Below, in pieces: positions 1 to 7,877 of a stretch of DNA of 18,690 nt. This stretch comes from an uncultured Collinsella sp. (lineage in GTDB: Bacteria; Actinomycetota; Coriobacteriia; Coriobacteriales; Coriobacteriaceae), in the NCBI GenBank assembly GCA_900541125.1, contig UQIK01000032.1, positions 1 to 18,690 of the forward strand, read 5' to 3'. The number at the start of each line of letters is the position of its first letter. Position 1 is the first letter of the stretch. Made by a program: the position numbers and the translations under genes. The notes under the pieces are model-generated. The model made no database searches and was not told where the DNA came from. It saw nothing but the letters and a program-made list of their open reading frames with translations.

Positions 1-61
1 TTCATGCAGCAGGGGCTCTCAATGTTTTTATGTCCTGCTCATATCGTCTCTGCCGACAGTG

Positions 62-135
62 GGGGACAGTCCTTGCAGCTTTTTGCGAAGAGTGTCCCCA
101 ACGACTAGTCGTTTAAGAACGTCCCCAATGACTAG
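62..135. repeat. REP-like hairpin repeats with GTCCCC core
   Basis: Two nested structures are visible. GGGGACA (62-68) is inverted as TGTCCCC (93-99). A 9-bp hairpin follows: 105-113 pairs with 127-135 (one G-T wobble), and its 13-nt loop ends in GTCCCC. Positions 100-113 (AACGACTAGTCGTT) are a perfect palindrome. The 9-bp stem with a GTCCCC-containing loop matches the repeats at 11029-11161, so both probably belong to one dispersed repeat family of the REP type. The family assignment is inference. The repeat overlaps the stop codon of the HAD gene on the minus strand. Confidence 0.6.
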
Positions 136-974
136 GCAAGGGCGGCCATGATGGTGCGGGCGACGCCGTCGTGGTCGTTGTCGTATTCGGTGATGGCGTC
201 GGCGGCCTCGCGGTCTTCGGACTCGGCGTTGATCATGGCCATGCCGTGGCCCGCTGCCTGTAGCATGGGGATGTCGTTGATGTTGTCGCCGAACGCCCAG
301 GCGTCGGCGAGATGCTCGCCCAGGTGCTCGCATAACCACGTGAGGGCCGTCCCCTTGGTGGCGCCCTCACCCATGACCTCGATATTCATGGCGTACGAAC
401 GCGTGACTTCAATGCCCTCGAGCGTGTCGAGCGCCGTCGCGATGGCGTCGCGATCGGCCGGGTTGTGCCAGTACATGGCGATGCGTTCGAGTGTCTCGAC
501 CTCGTTGATCTTGCTGTCGATATTCATGTCGATCGGTGTTCGTGTGCGCTTGAGCGAAGCCGCGATGTGGGGGTCGCCACCGCAGAATTCGTCCAGGCGC
601 GTGTAGAGCGAGCGGGGGAGGAAGCACTGCCCGTCCGCGAAGATATCGAAGGTGACGTCATGGCCGGCGGCAATGCTATGGACGCGGTGGGCGATGGCGC
701 GGTCGAGCGGTCGGCTCAAAATGCGCGTAGCACGTGAGGTATCGGTGGGCACGTCGTCGTCGAGCTGCCAGACGCTGGCACCGTTGGCGCAGACTGCGTA
801 GTGTACGGCGGGGTGGGCGAGGATGGGCTCAAAGATGCCCGACAGCGGGCGCCCCGTGCAGGGCGCAAACTCAATACCGCGGCGCGCAAGCTCGTCGAGC
901 ATCGCCCAGGTGGCGTCACTCATCTGCTTATCGCTCGTCAGCAGCGTTCCATCCATATCGGAAAACACAATCAT
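132..974 (-). CDS. Cof-type HAD family hydrolase (phosphatase)
   Basis: This 280-residue protein has all four HAD motifs. Motif I is DMDGT (residues 6-10, with the nucleophile and acid aspartates). Motif II is the Thr in PCTGR (T40). Motif III is a Lys in GATKG (K207). Motif IV is GDNIND (229-234). The large insert between motifs II and III is the C2-type cap of the Cof/YbiV group, which dephosphorylates sugar phosphates, flavin nucleotides and related small metabolites; the substrate cannot be read from sequence. It is cytoplasmic, with no signal peptide or membrane segment. The start is supported by AAAGGA nine bases upstream. It lies 25 bases beyond the terminator of the upstream citrate synthase gene, so it is expressed by read-through or from an unseen promoter. 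Its TAG stop is contributed by a REP-like hairpin repeat. Confidence 0.93.
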   Translation of the reverse strand: MIVFSDMDGTLLTSDKQMSDATWAMLDELARRGIEFAPCTGRPLSGIFEPILAHPAVHYAVCANGASVWQLDDDVPTDTSRATRILSRPLDRAIAHRVHSIAAGHDVTFDIFADGQCFLPRSLYTRLDEFCGGDPHIAASLKRTRTPIDMNIDSKINEVETLERIAMYWHNPADRDAIATALDTLEGIEVTRSYAMNIEVMGEGATKGTALTWLCEHLGEHLADAWAFGDNINDIPMLQAAGHGMAMINAESEDREAADAITEYDNDHDGVARTIMAALA

Positions 975-999
975 TCGTTGCGATCCTTTCTACTGGCAT

Positions 1000-1037
1000 A
1001 AAAAGCGTGGCCGAGGGCGGTGATGCCCTGGCCACGC
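1000..1037 (-). terminator. Rho-independent terminator of the citrate synthase gene
   Basis: GCGTGGCC (1005-1012) pairs with GGCCACGC (1030-1037), and an inner GGGC/GCCC pairing extends the stem. On the minus strand the stem is followed by five T residues (1004-1000). It sits 24 bases after the citrate synthase stop codon and just before the HAD gene start. Confidence 0.85.
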
Positions 1038-1061
1038 TCGGGTTCTATAACGGTCCGCGTC

Positions 1062-2480
1062 CTAGCGATCGGCGAGCGGCTTGTACTCCAGCGGCTCGAT
1101 AACCGGGCGATACGCGGGACGGATGATGCGATGCGCGCAGAAGAGCTCTTCCATGCGGTGCGCCGACCAGCCGGCCATACGGGCGACGGCGAACAGCGGC
1201 GTAAAGAGCGTCTCGGGCACGCCGAGCATCTTGTAGATAAAGCCCGTGTACAGGTCGATGTTGGCGCAGATGGGCTTGGTCATGCCGTGATCGCGCATCA
1301 CCTGTGGGGCCAGGCGTTCGATGCGCTCGATGAGCGCGAACTCCTCGCCCAAGTCCTTCTTGGCGGCAAGCGTGCGCGCGTAACGGCGGCACACCTCGGC
1401 ACGAGGGTCGCTCAGCGTATAGACGGCGTGGCCCATGCCGTAGATGAGACCCGTGCCGTCGAAGGCCTGCTTGTCGAGGATCTTGCCCAGGTAGGCCGCG
1501 ACCTCGTCCTCGTCCTCCCAGTTGGAGACATGCGCGCGGATGTCCTCGTGCATAGACACGACCTTGGCATTGGCGCCGCCGTGGCGCGGGCCCTTGAGCG
1601 AGCCGATAGCCGCGGCGTAGGCGGAATACGGGTCGGTGGCCGAAGACGACAGCACGCGGCAAGCGAAGGTGGAGTTGTTGCCGCCGCCGTGCTCGGCATG
1701 CAGCATGAGCATAACGTCGAGCAGCATCGCTTCATCGCGGGTGAACGCCATGCCGCCGCGCAGGACCTGTAGGATGGTCTCGGCGGTGGAGAGACCGGGC
1801 GTAGGGTGCGGCACGTGAACCTCGGAGCCGCGAAGCTTGGCGACCGAGGCCATGTGTGCGAAGGCGGCGATGCGCGGGAGACGTGCGAGCATGGAAATGG
1901 CGACGTCGATTTCGTGCTCAGGCGTGATCACGTCTGGTTCGGCATCGAAGGCGTAGAGCAGCAGTACGGCGCGCTGGAGCACGTTCATGATGCTCGACGA
2001 CACCGTGGTCATAGGGAACTCTTTAACGTACTCGTCGCTCAGATGTCTAAAGGCGCCCAGGCGCTCGCAAAAGCCGTCGAGCTCTTCCTTGTTGGGCAGC
2101 GAGCCCGTGATAAGCAGATAGGCGACTTCTTCGTAGCCGTAGCGATTCTCGGCCTGGGCATTGTTGACCAGATCCTCGATGCCGTAGCCGCGAAGCGTGA
2201 GCTTGCCCTGATCGGGCACGACCTTTCCGTCGACCTTGTTGTAGCCGTGCACATCCGAGATACGAGTGAGGCCCGCGACCACGCCCGAGCCGTCGGCATT
2301 GCGCAGGCCGCGCTTGACATTGTGCTCTTCGAACAAGCCCTCGTCATAAGGGTCGGTCGGCAGGCCGTGGTAGAGGCTTTCGCTCTCAGATGAAATCTGG
2401 CGGCTTGCTTCGTAATCCAGAACCAGTCGGCTCAAGTGGTCATCGAAGCGGTAATAGATTTTCTTGGCGTCGTAGGCCAT
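1062..2480 (-). CDS. gltA: Citrate synthase
   Basis: This 472-residue protein condenses oxaloacetate with acetyl-CoA to citrate, the entry step to 2-oxoglutarate and glutamate synthesis. The three catalytic residues are visible: His in HAEHGGG (H264), His in YGMGHAVY (H351) and Asp in NIDLYTG (D409). The substrate-binding stretch GPRHGGAN is at 298-305. It is longer than typical bacterial enzymes (about 370-430 residues) because of an N-terminal extension of about 60 residues before the citrate synthase fold. A 2-methylcitrate synthase role cannot be excluded, but no propionate-degradation genes are nearby. The start has a GGAGAGGAG ribosome site. The ACT-domain gene lies 77 bases upstream on the same strand, so the two may be co-transcribed. 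A terminator follows directly. Confidence 0.95.
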   Translation of the reverse strand: MAYDAKKIYYRFDDHLSRLVLDYEASRQISSESESLYHGLPTDPYDEGLFEEHNVKRGLRNADGSGVVAGLTRISDVHGYNKVDGKVVPDQGKLTLRGYGIEDLVNNAQAENRYGYEEVAYLLITGSLPNKEELDGFCERLGAFRHLSDEYVKEFPMTTVSSSIMNVLQRAVLLLYAFDAEPDVITPEHEIDVAISMLARLPRIAAFAHMASVAKLRGSEVHVPHPTPGLSTAETILQVLRGGMAFTRDEAMLLDVMLMLHAEHGGGNNSTFACRVLSSSATDPYSAYAAAIGSLKGPRHGGANAKVVSMHEDIRAHVSNWEDEDEVAAYLGKILDKQAFDGTGLIYGMGHAVYTLSDPRAEVCRRYARTLAAKKDLGEEFALIERIERLAPQVMRDHGMTKPICANIDLYTGFIYKMLGVPETLFTPLFAVARMAGWSAHRMEELFCAHRIIRPAYRPVIEPLEYKPLADR

Positions 2481-2557
2481 GCGCGCTCCTCTCCGGGCCG
2501 CATCGGGGTGGCTTGCATGGGCATGCGCGCGTCAGGCTATCCCCAGCGGCTTGTTCG

Positions 2558-2845
2558 CTACAGGCGGTACATAAAGTTAAAGACGTCCTCGCGCTGGATG
2601 GACACGTTGACGCCCGAAAGCTCGCCGGCCTCGGCCAGGGCCTTCTGCAGCTCAGCGAAGTCGAGCTTGGACTCGGCGGTATCGGCCAGCATGGTCATGG
2701 TGAAGATGTCCTCGATAATGGACTGCGTGATGTCGCGGATGTCGACGTTGGCCTCGCCCAGGACGCGGGTGACGCCGGCGACGATGCCGGGGCGGTTCTT
2801 GCCAAGGACGGTGATGACGATACGGGAGGACGAGATCTCGGCCAT
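2558..2845 (-). CDS. ACT domain-containing protein (UPF0237-like)
   Basis: This 95-residue protein consists of a single ACT fold plus a short tail. The N-terminal strand and loop, with KNRPGIVAGVTRVL (residues 16-29) followed by NVDIRDITQSI (33-43), are typical of the UPF0237 group of stand-alone ACT proteins. ACT domains bind amino acids or other small ligands and usually regulate metabolic enzymes; this family has no firmly assigned function. It lies upstream of citrate synthase on the same strand with a 77-base gap, which fits a role near central carbon or glutamate metabolism, but that is inference. AAAGGG precedes the start at good spacing. Confidence 0.9.
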   Translation of the reverse strand: MAEISSSRIVITVLGKNRPGIVAGVTRVLGEANVDIRDITQSIIEDIFTMTMLADTAESKLDFAELQKALAEAGELSGVNVSIQREDVFNFMYRL

Positions 2846-2892
2846 GGGAAACCCTTTCGCGTGATTGCGGCGCGCGCGGGGCGCTCCGCTAC

Positions 2893-2915
2893 GGTACAGT
2901 GTTCATCATTGTACC
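2893..2915 (-). promoter_or_regulatory. Inverted repeat overlapping a putative -10 box of the ACT gene
   Basis: GGTACA (2893-2898) is inverted as TGTACC (2910-2915) with 11 bases between. On the minus strand the right arm contains TACAAT (2913-2908), a good -10 hexamer about 60 bases before the ACT gene start. No convincing -35 box is seen. A palindrome on a -10 box suggests an operator, but this is only a sequence pattern. Confidence 0.35.
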
Positions 2916-3026
2916 TGTCTGGCGCAAAAAAGGCGCGCTCGCTGCGGCGTTACATGCCTGCAACATGAGCGTAAGGGGGAAGGCCGTACGGGGAAGAGCC
3001 GTCTGGCGCGTGTCCGGCTCGTGTTG

Positions 3027-3090
3027 GGTTGATTTCCGATCTCAGCCGAACACATTGAGCGGACAGGCCGTTCCCGCAGTCAGCCGAACG
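3027..3090 (+). repeat. 64-bp dispersed repeat, copy 1
   Basis: The element runs from GGTTGATTTCCGATCTC to AGTCAGCCGAACG. It matches copy 2 (10240-10303) at 62 of 64 positions and copy 3 (18636 to the window end) over about 50 bases with a few changes. Each unit contains CAGCCGAAC near its start and a second copy (CAGTCGAAC in copy 2) at its end. All three copies lie between genes in the same orientation. Copies 1 and 2 bracket the accessory island. Confidence 0.9.
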
Positions 3091-3241
3091 CCTCCGACGG
3101 CTGATTCCGAACTGGAAGCGGAGGGCATCCCCGCCCTTCGGTAGGGGATACCGCTCCGCGGCGCATGCCGCGGGCGGCGCCCCTATCGGACCACCGTGAC
3201 CTCAGTTGGGATGGGCCCAGCACTGCCGCGTACTCGGTGAG

Positions 3242-3967
3242 CTAGAGCCAACTGTTCGTCTTCACGTCGCGTATGGCGATATTTCGGTCGTCCGGCTCGG
3301 TGATGCCGTAGCCGAACGCCTGGAGCGTCTCGATGGACTCCTGGATCCTCTGTTGGAACATGGGACCCGGATCGACCCTCGGCCCGAGGTGCCCGCGCCA
3401 AAGGCACGGCGTGGCGCGCAGCATGTTATGGATTTTGGAGATGGGCTCGATGTCGGCGTAGACGTTGAGCGTCGCCATGGCGTCCTTGTGGCCGAGGATC
3501 GATTGGAGCGCCTTGATATCGCCGCCTTGGCGGATCCACTGCGTTGCGAACGTGTGGCGAAGGCCGTGGAACGTGATCAGCTCGTCGTTGGTGCCCATGA
3601 GGCCGTTGGTCTCCGAGAACGTCTTGAACGCCCTGCGGATATAGCTTGTCGTCGCGAAGGTCGCGCCCGGCTCCGACAGGATGTAGCAGTCCCCGATCTC
3701 GACCGCCCCGGTAAGGCCGCGCAAGCGCAGCTTTCCGCAGTCGATCTCGTGGGTCTCCTTCAGGAAGGGGAGTAGGCCGACCGGGTCGATGGGGATACCC
3801 CTGGCGTCATGGGTCTTGGTGTCCTTGATGAACGAACCCATTCCCTTCGCGTACGCCACCGAGTGTCTGATCGAGATCAGGCCCGTCTCGAAATCCACAT
3901 CGCACCACCGAAGGCCGCAGACCTCGCCGATTCGCATCCCCGTGTGCAGGGCGAGTACGACCGCCCT
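3242..3967 (-). pseudogene. Tyrosine recombinase/integrase, 5'-truncated catalytic domain
   Basis: The reading frame encodes the catalytic half of a phage/transposon-type tyrosine recombinase. Counting from the first ATG (3937), it shows the box I Arg in MRIGE (R2), the beta-strand Lys in DTKTHD (K41), the box II HGLRHTFAT (H124, R127), LGHKD (H150) and the nucleophile in NVYAD (Y160). So the active-site set is complete. Recognisable homology (VLALHTG) begins before that ATG and runs back to a TAG at 3968-3970, which is the stop of the HTH gene in the same frame. The core-binding and arm-binding N-terminal domains are missing. The likely cause is a deletion that joined the HTH gene to the integrase interior. 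The last 60 residues after the nucleophile are longer than usual and not recognised. A short ATG-initiated protein of 231 residues could still be made. Confidence 0.75.
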
Positions 3968-4219
3968 CTAATCCTCGGCGGACCAATCGAGTCCGAACTC
4001 CTTTCGGGCATCCTCTTCGCTCATGACTTCGAGAAGGTCTCCGGGTTGGCAACGAAGGGCGAGGCATAGCTGCTCGAGTGTGTTGAAGCGAATGCCGCGA
4101 ATATGCCCTTTTTTAATACGGGACAGGTTCACGGGCGTGGTTCCAATCCTTTCGGCAAGTTCGTTCGAGGAAATCTTTCGCTCGGCCATGATCTTGTCGA
4201 GGCGAACAATTACGGGCAT
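3968..4219 (-). CDS. Cro/C1-type HTH regulator (YozG-like)
   Basis: This 83-residue protein has an XRE-type helix-turn-helix over residues 8-62. The recognition region is NELAERIGTTPVNLSRI, followed by the family's typical LEQLCLALRCQPGDLLE. Small regulators of this group are commonly paired with a DUF2975 membrane protein, as here. Its ribosome site AAGGAA overlaps the TAA of the DUF2975 gene, nine bases upstream, indicating translational coupling. The C-terminal 16 residues after the HTH (from SEEDARKEF) are not part of the core fold. The TAG stop is immediately followed, in frame, by the integrase fragment. It probably regulates its own operon and perhaps the divergent transporter genes, but that is inference from position. 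Confidence 0.88.
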   Translation of the reverse strand: MPVIVRLDKIMAERKISSNELAERIGTTPVNLSRIKKGHIRGIRFNTLEQLCLALRCQPGDLLEVMSEEDARKEFGLDWSAED

Positions 4220-4228
4220 GGCGTTTCC

Positions 4229-4741
4229 TTACGCAATCTCGTCGGAGTCGAGGTACAGCTCTCGGGCGTACAAGAAGAGCTGGGAAAGCATGAACAGGAC
4301 GATGCCGAGAACCAGAGAGGTCCAATCGAATGATGAAGCGATCTCTTGGGCGCCGACGGCCCCCTCGCCGCCAAACATCGAAACGGAGGTTTTGAGTGAG
4401 CCGGCGTAGAGGCTGGTGGCAGCTTGAACAACGAAGAGAATGCCGAGCACCTTCAAGCATGTCGCAGACCCTTTCTTGAAGGGGTCTCCGCTCTTGATCG
4501 TCCACACGAGAACGGCGCTGAGGATGGTCGTAGCGATACCGATGACGGCAGGGACCAATGTCGAGATCGCAAGGGCTGGATACGCGGGGGAGTCTGCAAT
4601 TACAGGGTTGTCGAGCACTTCGATTGCTGGCTTTAAGGAGAACGCCACTTGTGCGATGGCGGTGGCGCAAAGGGTCGCAGAGGCTATCGCACATGCGATG
4701 CGGAAGGAATGAAGCCGGGGAGTGCGATTGTCGGAACTCAT
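4229..4741 (-). CDS. DUF2975-type four-TM membrane protein
   Basis: This 170-residue protein has four hydrophobic segments, at about residues 13-35, 52-78, 97-115 and 140-160. The C-terminal LFMLSQLFLYARELYLDSDE resembles the conserved end of DUF2975 proteins, which occur next to YozG-like HTH regulators. The function of the family is not established. A membrane sensor or immunity-type partner of the regulator has been a reasonable guess for such pairs, but nothing in the sequence proves it. GGAGG lies five bases before the start, a very strong ribosome site. Divergent from the permease gene, it shares a 135-base regulatory region with it. Confidence 0.8.
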   Translation of the reverse strand: MSSDNRTPRLHSFRIACAIASATLCATAIAQVAFSLKPAIEVLDNPVIADSPAYPALAISTLVPAVIGIATTILSAVLVWTIKSGDPFKKGSATCLKVLGILFVVQAATSLYAGSLKTSVSMFGGEGAVGAQEIASSFDWTSLVLGIVLFMLSQLFLYARELYLDSDEIA

Positions 4742-4771
4742 AATAACCTCCGAAGAATTTAAAAGACTCAG

Positions 4772-4796
4772 GTTACTTTTTAACAGTTTATGTTAA
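4772..4796. promoter_or_regulatory. AT-rich inverted repeats between divergent operons
   Basis: Interlocked inverted repeats are visible: GTTA (4772-4775) with TAAC (4781-4784), and TTAACA (4780-4785) with TGTTAA (4791-4796). They lie 31-55 bases before the DUF2975 start and about 80 bases before the permease start, so a bound regulator could affect both directions. A related arrangement with the same GTTACTTTT and TAACAGTT blocks occurs at 7953-7973. The HTH protein encoded next door is the obvious candidate binder. TTGACT at 4798-4803 could be a plus-strand -35 box, but no matching -10 box is seen. Confidence 0.5.
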
Positions 4797-4820
4797 ATTG
4801 ACTTTGCCGGCAAGTAATAA

Positions 4821-4843
4821 GGGCCGAGCATTTTGTTCGGCCC
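4821..4843 (+). promoter_or_regulatory. Hairpin in the leader of the permease gene
   Basis: GGGCCGAGCA (4821-4830) pairs with TGTTCGGCCC (4834-4843), a 10-bp stem with one G-T wobble and a 3-base loop. It sits 33 bases before the chosen permease start. The plus-strand tail CTCTGTTCC is a poor T-tract, so it may be a weak terminator, an attenuator, or a structure that isolates the two divergent transcripts. Confidence 0.5.
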
Positions 4844-4876
4844 CTCTGTTCCGACTGGATGAGGTTAAGGTTGGCG

Positions 4877-7099
4877 ATGAATATGCTCAAAATCTCGAAG
4901 GCGATCTTTAGGTCGCTTCTCTCCTCCAGGTCGCTCTGTGTTGTCGTTGTTGCGTTGATGGTTCTTTGTGCTCTGCCCGTCTTCAGGAGCGCGGCTGGCA
5001 TCGACGGACGGGTCGAATACCTCGAGTCGGGAATAACCCGTGTTGAGCAGGAATTGTCAGCATCCTATGCGGATGCGCTTGTGAATGCGGGGGAGGACGG
5101 TGTCTATACCTCTTCATCAAGCATGCCCGCGCTTCTGTACCCTCTTGCCGCGGGACGTCTTATCTTGGCACCGCTCTCTCCCCTACTTCCGTTTCTGCAG
5201 ATATCGGATGGAGAGTACACCTATTATGACGGATCGAAGGAGTACTTGCTATGGGTCGCAACGGCCGTTGCCGTCTCGTTCCTTGCCGCGCGTCTTAACA
5301 AACGTGAAAAGCTCATCATCCAGGCACCGATGGGCGAGCTGGGTAGACTTGTTGCATCGAGCGTATGGGCGAGTGTTTTTGCAATGCTTGCCGTCCTCGC
5401 CATCAATCTTCCAGGGATAATCGCCGCGCTTGTGAAGAATGGCCCGGGCTCGCCGTTCTATCCGATAGGCTACATTCAATATGCGACTCCGGTTATCAAA
5501 CCGGCTTGGCTGGTGTTCGCGCAGACGGCCATCTTGCAATTCTTGGTGGCAGCGTTCATCTCGCTTGTCGTTCACCTTGCCGTGAAGATTGCCAATAACC
5601 CTACGCTTGGAATCGTGTTCGTATGTGCCCTGATGGGGGTGACGATGGTTCCCGGGTATTACGGAAGATCCATCGCTTTACGTGAGTTCGCCCTGTTGAA
5701 TCCCCTTACGTATGCGAACACTGAGTTGACCGTCGGCGCCTATAGCCCGTACCCGACAACGCAGATAGTGAATCTGCCTGGACTTTGCTTCGAGCGTGGT
5801 GCGATTGCCCTCGTATGCGCAATCGGGATCGAGGTGCTGGCAATTAGCCTGCTTTGCGTTGCTGGAAAGAGCGGCTGCGCGTGCCCGATATCCCCGATTT
5901 GTCTTGAGAGAGGTTCCTTCACTGCATCGAGAACGGCAACTCGTTCGAGCGCTTGTGCCTCCGCCGTTGCATACTTAAGAACGATGGGGAAACTGCTCCT
6001 GCGTTCTCCTACCCTCGCCGTATGCGCGATTGCAATGTCGACGACGATGCTGGCCCCGGCTCTGGTCGAGATGTTTCCTGACGCTGATAACGTTTCCGCT
6101 GTTCGGTATAGGGATGGGGAGCTCCGTTCAATAGATCGGTATCTAGAGCAGAACGCTGCGAATATGGACGTCGAGGGCAAAGCGGCCCTGGAAGACATGC
6201 GGGATGCTCTTTCGGGTTTCGTGTACGCGCCTATGCCTGCGGAGGGGTTTCGAAGCCTTGCGACGTACGAGCGCGCTCGAGGTGAGCTGGGCGCGGCAGA
6301 TGCGACTCTCCTGCAATCGATTGGAATCGAGCCGGAGACTCCTTCTCGTGCGGAGGCGCGCGCCCTTCTGCTTGAGTCGATCGCGAGCTTGCCGGACCCC
6401 AAGGTTTACGAGTTAAGTACGAAGATGCCCCCATTAATCCTCCTTTCGTATCTCCAGGCAGCGCTTCCCTCCTTATTTTGGCTGTTGCCCGTGGTTGTCA
6501 CATCGCTCGCGTGCACCCACCTGCAGTGTCGTTCCCTTCTGGTTCTCCAGATCCCCGCAACAGCGCATGTGCGTTTTCTGACGGCTGTTGCGCTGGCTCT
6601 CCTGCTTGGCTTGGTGCTGCTTTTGGTGTCGATGGTTCCCGCTGTCGTTGTGTCCGTGATTAAGAACGGTGCGGGTGGATCGGAGTATCCCGTCGCTCTC
6701 ATTCGGGCGGGAGCTTCGACAACGTCCATGGTGGGGAAGGCGGTGTTGTGCAGTATTCCGTTGCTGGTCATGGCATACGGCGTGATTTCCGTCGTCGCTG
6801 CGTTGACAGCAGCGATTAGCCGCAACCCCGTTGTCACCGGAATGGTTTGCGCGGTTCTCTTGGTGTTGGGTTCGTTGAGCGCTCATGTTGAAAGCGTGGG
6901 CATGGGCGTCGCGCTGCTGGCTCCATTCGCCTCGTTTGATCCCGCTTCCCAGGTGGGGACGATTGGGTTCCTTGGGCGAGGGACGAACGCGATGCCTTTT
7001 GGAGAGGTCGTCGGCGCATCGGGCGCTCTGCTGGTGGTCTTGGGCGCCGTATCTCCGTTGATGGTGCGCCTGAGTGTTCCAAAGATCGAAAGGGGATGA
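4877..7099 (+). CDS. Double-length ABC transporter permease with duplicated halves
   Basis: This protein of about 740 residues is a multi-pass membrane protein without an ATPase domain. It is built from two similar modules. Each has one N-terminal TM, a hydrophilic, presumably extracytoplasmic region (about residues 37-105 and 395-515), then about five TM segments. A shared signature marks each half: VKNGPGSPFYP at about 186-196 and IKNGAGGSEYP at about 595-605. The fused transporter at 7999 carries a third version (LNGFGQIGYP). The start at 4877 is preferred over an upstream ATG at 4859 because TTAAGG lies six bases before it; the upstream ATG has no ribosome site. The stop overlaps the first ATG of the ATPase frame, so it is the membrane partner of that ATPase. 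Substrate unknown; export or resistance to a peptide or lipid-like molecule is a guess. I recognise no named family. Confidence 0.85.
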   Translation: MNMLKISKAIFRSLLSSRSLCVVVVALMVLCALPVFRSAAGIDGRVEYLESGITRVEQELSASYADALVNAGEDGVYTSSSSMPALLYPLAAGRLILAPLSPLLPFLQISDGEYTYYDGSKEYLLWVATAVAVSFLAARLNKREKLIIQAPMGELGRLVASSVWASVFAMLAVLAINLPGIIAALVKNGPGSPFYPIGYIQYATPVIKPAWLVFAQTAILQFLVAAFISLVVHLAVKIANNPTLGIVFVCALMGVTMVPGYYGRSIALREFALLNPLTYANTELTVGAYSPYPTTQIVNLPGLCFERGAIALVCAIGIEVLAISLLCVAGKSGCACPISPICLERGSFTASRTATRSSACASAVAYLRTMGKLLLRSPTLAVCAIAMSTTMLAPALVEMFPDADNVSAVRYRDGELRSIDRYLEQNAANMDVEGKAALEDMRDALSGFVYAPMPAEGFRSLATYERARGELGAADATLLQSIGIEPETPSRAEARALLLESIASLPDPKVYELSTKMPPLILLSYLQAALPSLFWLLPVVVTSLACTHLQCRSLLVLQIPATAHVRFLTAVALALLLGLVLLLVSMVPAVVVSVIKNGAGGSEYPVALIRAGASTTSMVGKAVLCSIPLLVMAYGVISVVAALTAAISRNPVVTGMVCAVLLVLGSLSAHVESVGMGVALLAPFASFDPASQVGTIGFLGRGTNAMPFGEVVGASGALLVVLGAVSPLMVRLSVPKIERG

Positions 7100-7104
7100 T
7101 CTCG

Positions 7105-7845
7105 ATGATTGACCTTCAAACGCTGACGATCTCTTATGGAAAGAAGGTGCTCGTAGATTCGGTGAACGCTGAGTTTGCCCCGGGTACGGTCTACGGTCTC
7201 GTCGCTCCGAACGGGCATGGAAAGACGACGTTGCTGCGTGCGATGGCAGGTTTGCCGGGTCCTCGCGTGGACGGGAGCATCGTTCTGGATGAGGTGCAGG
7301 GTACGGGTGCGAGAGAGGTCCGTTCTATGATCTTCTATGCACCTGGTGAGGGGACGCTGCTGTATCCCGGATTGCGTGCGGAAGATCACCTCAAGATGGT
7401 TTGCGATATGTGGCCGCATGCTCGCGATATCGAAGAGATAGTGGAACAAACGCAGATAGGCGAGTTCGCGAAGATGAGGATCCGCACTCTGAGCCAGGGC
7501 ATGAAGCAGCAGCTTACCCTGGCGATTGCGTATGCGACGGGCGCGCGGTACCTTCTATTAGATGAGCCCATGAACGCGCTCGACCCCAGCAGGGTGGACT
7601 TGCATTCCGAGATTCTCAGGAAGCTGGCCGATTCTGGTACGTGCATCATCATGTCATCCCACATCTTGGATTCGGTCGATAGGCTGTGCGATGAGATTCT
7701 GTTTTTGAAGGATGGGAGGCTCATTAGAAGCATTCCGCAAGATGATGCTGCGCCGAAGTCTCCTGGATCCCATTTCGCAAAGCCTGCCGGACGCGCCGAG
7801 GGTGCGCTAAGCACGTATCGGCGACTCTACGAAAAGGGCGGGTAG
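7105..7845 (+). CDS. ABC transporter ATP-binding protein
   Basis: This 246-residue protein is a single nucleotide-binding domain. Walker A is PNGHGKTT (35-42), the signature is LSQGMKQQ (129-136), Walker B is YLLLDEP (149-155) followed by a D-loop LDP, and the switch His is in SSHIL (H186). Where the Q-loop glutamine is expected the sequence reads FYAPGEGTLLYPGL, with no Gln. An ATG at 7096 overlaps the permease stop, but the ribosome site AGGGG touches it. The ATG at 7105 has proper spacing and is chosen. It energises the permease encoded just upstream. The last 40 residues after the H-loop region are a short tail rich in Pro and Ala. Confidence 0.93.
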   Translation: MIDLQTLTISYGKKVLVDSVNAEFAPGTVYGLVAPNGHGKTTLLRAMAGLPGPRVDGSIVLDEVQGTGAREVRSMIFYAPGEGTLLYPGLRAEDHLKMVCDMWPHARDIEEIVEQTQIGEFAKMRIRTLSQGMKQQLTLAIAYATGARYLLLDEPMNALDPSRVDLHSEILRKLADSGTCIIMSSHILDSVDRLCDEILFLKDGRLIRSIPQDDAAPKSPGSHFAKPAGRAEGALSTYRRLYEKGG

Positions 7846-7877
7846 AAATGCAAGTTAAAAATCTATGTGGCCAATGT

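Larger units (their letters stand above)
2846..3241. other. Intergenic region with repeat copy and GC-rich hairpins
   Basis: No coding sequence is supported in these 396 bases. The region holds the putative ACT promoter, the first copy of the 64-bp dispersed repeat, and three hairpins to its right. CAGCCG (3081-3086) pairs with CGGCTG (3098-3103). AGCGG (3117-3121) pairs with CCGCT (3151-3155), continuing inward through ATCCCC and GGGGAT. CCGCGGC (3156-3162) pairs with GCCGCGG (3167-3173). None is followed by a T-tract, so terminator function is unproven. This is the left boundary of the accessory island. Confidence 0.5.
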
